Assembly (NCBI GenBank): GCA_964401385.1
Contig: CAYNYF010000127.1
Coordinates: forward strand, 1-6,631
Length of the DNA stretch: 6,631 nucleotides
Source: CAYNYF01 sp964401385
GTDB lineage: Bacteria > Planctomycetota > Phycisphaerae > SM23-33
Reading direction: 5' to 3'
Shown here in pieces: positions 6,615-6,631 of this stretch. The notes under the pieces are model-generated. The model made no database searches, had not been told where the DNA came from, and saw only the letters and a list, made by a program, of their open reading frames with translations. A program made the translations under genes and the position numbers. Positions within the stretch are counted from its first letter, which is position 1; each line of letters starts with the position of its first letter.

Positions 6615-6631
6615 CCGGCCTCCGCCCGCCG

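Overview
The window is GC-rich bacterial DNA (roughly two thirds G+C by eye). It is packed with six protein-coding genes, all on the + strand. Shine-Dalgarno sites are purine-rich and canonical, and genes are separated by 0 to 45 bases except for one 150-base gap. There are no RNA genes, insertion sequences, CRISPR repeats or origins that I can see. The phylum cannot be fixed from sequence reading. The gene style (a DegT aminotransferase with an NYYKN lysine motif, a cytosolic S9 peptidase, COG2159-type amidohydrolases, a stand-alone CapA-like protein) would fit an environmental Planctomycetota or Armatimonadota-like genome, but that is a guess.

Layout, left to right. Positions 1-906 are the 3' part of a DegT/DnrJ/EryC1/StrS-family PLP aminotransferase whose beginning lies outside the window. 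937-1701 and 1698-2513 are two amidohydrolase-fold (amidohydrolase 2, COG2159-like) proteins joined by a 4-base GTGA stop/start overlap. The second has a complete metal-binding site. The first has lost nearly all of it and looks like a pseudoenzyme partner. 2535-4430 is an S9-family (prolyl oligopeptidase-like) serine peptidase with a beta-propeller and a complete Ser-Asp-His triad. 4476-5261 is a PHP-domain metal hydrolase/phosphatase. After a 150-base gap that holds a GC hairpin, 5412-6614 is a CapA-family (metallophosphoesterase-like) protein without a signal peptide or membrane anchor.

The first five genes are probably co-transcribed. The CapA gene may be read through from them or may have its own start in the gap. 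The combination (aminotransferase, coupled intact and degenerate amidohydrolases, cytosolic oligopeptidase, PHP hydrolase, orphan CapA) does not match an operon I recognise. A plausible but unproven reading is a cytosolic pathway that makes or dismantles an amino-sugar, amino-cyclitol or amide-linked small molecule.

The best lead is the amidohydrolase pair. The upstream member carries Asn-Cys-Cys where the metal-binding His-x-His should be, Leu for the strand-5 His and Asn for the strand-8 Asp. It is translationally coupled to an intact paralogue, which suggests an enzyme/pseudoenzyme complex.
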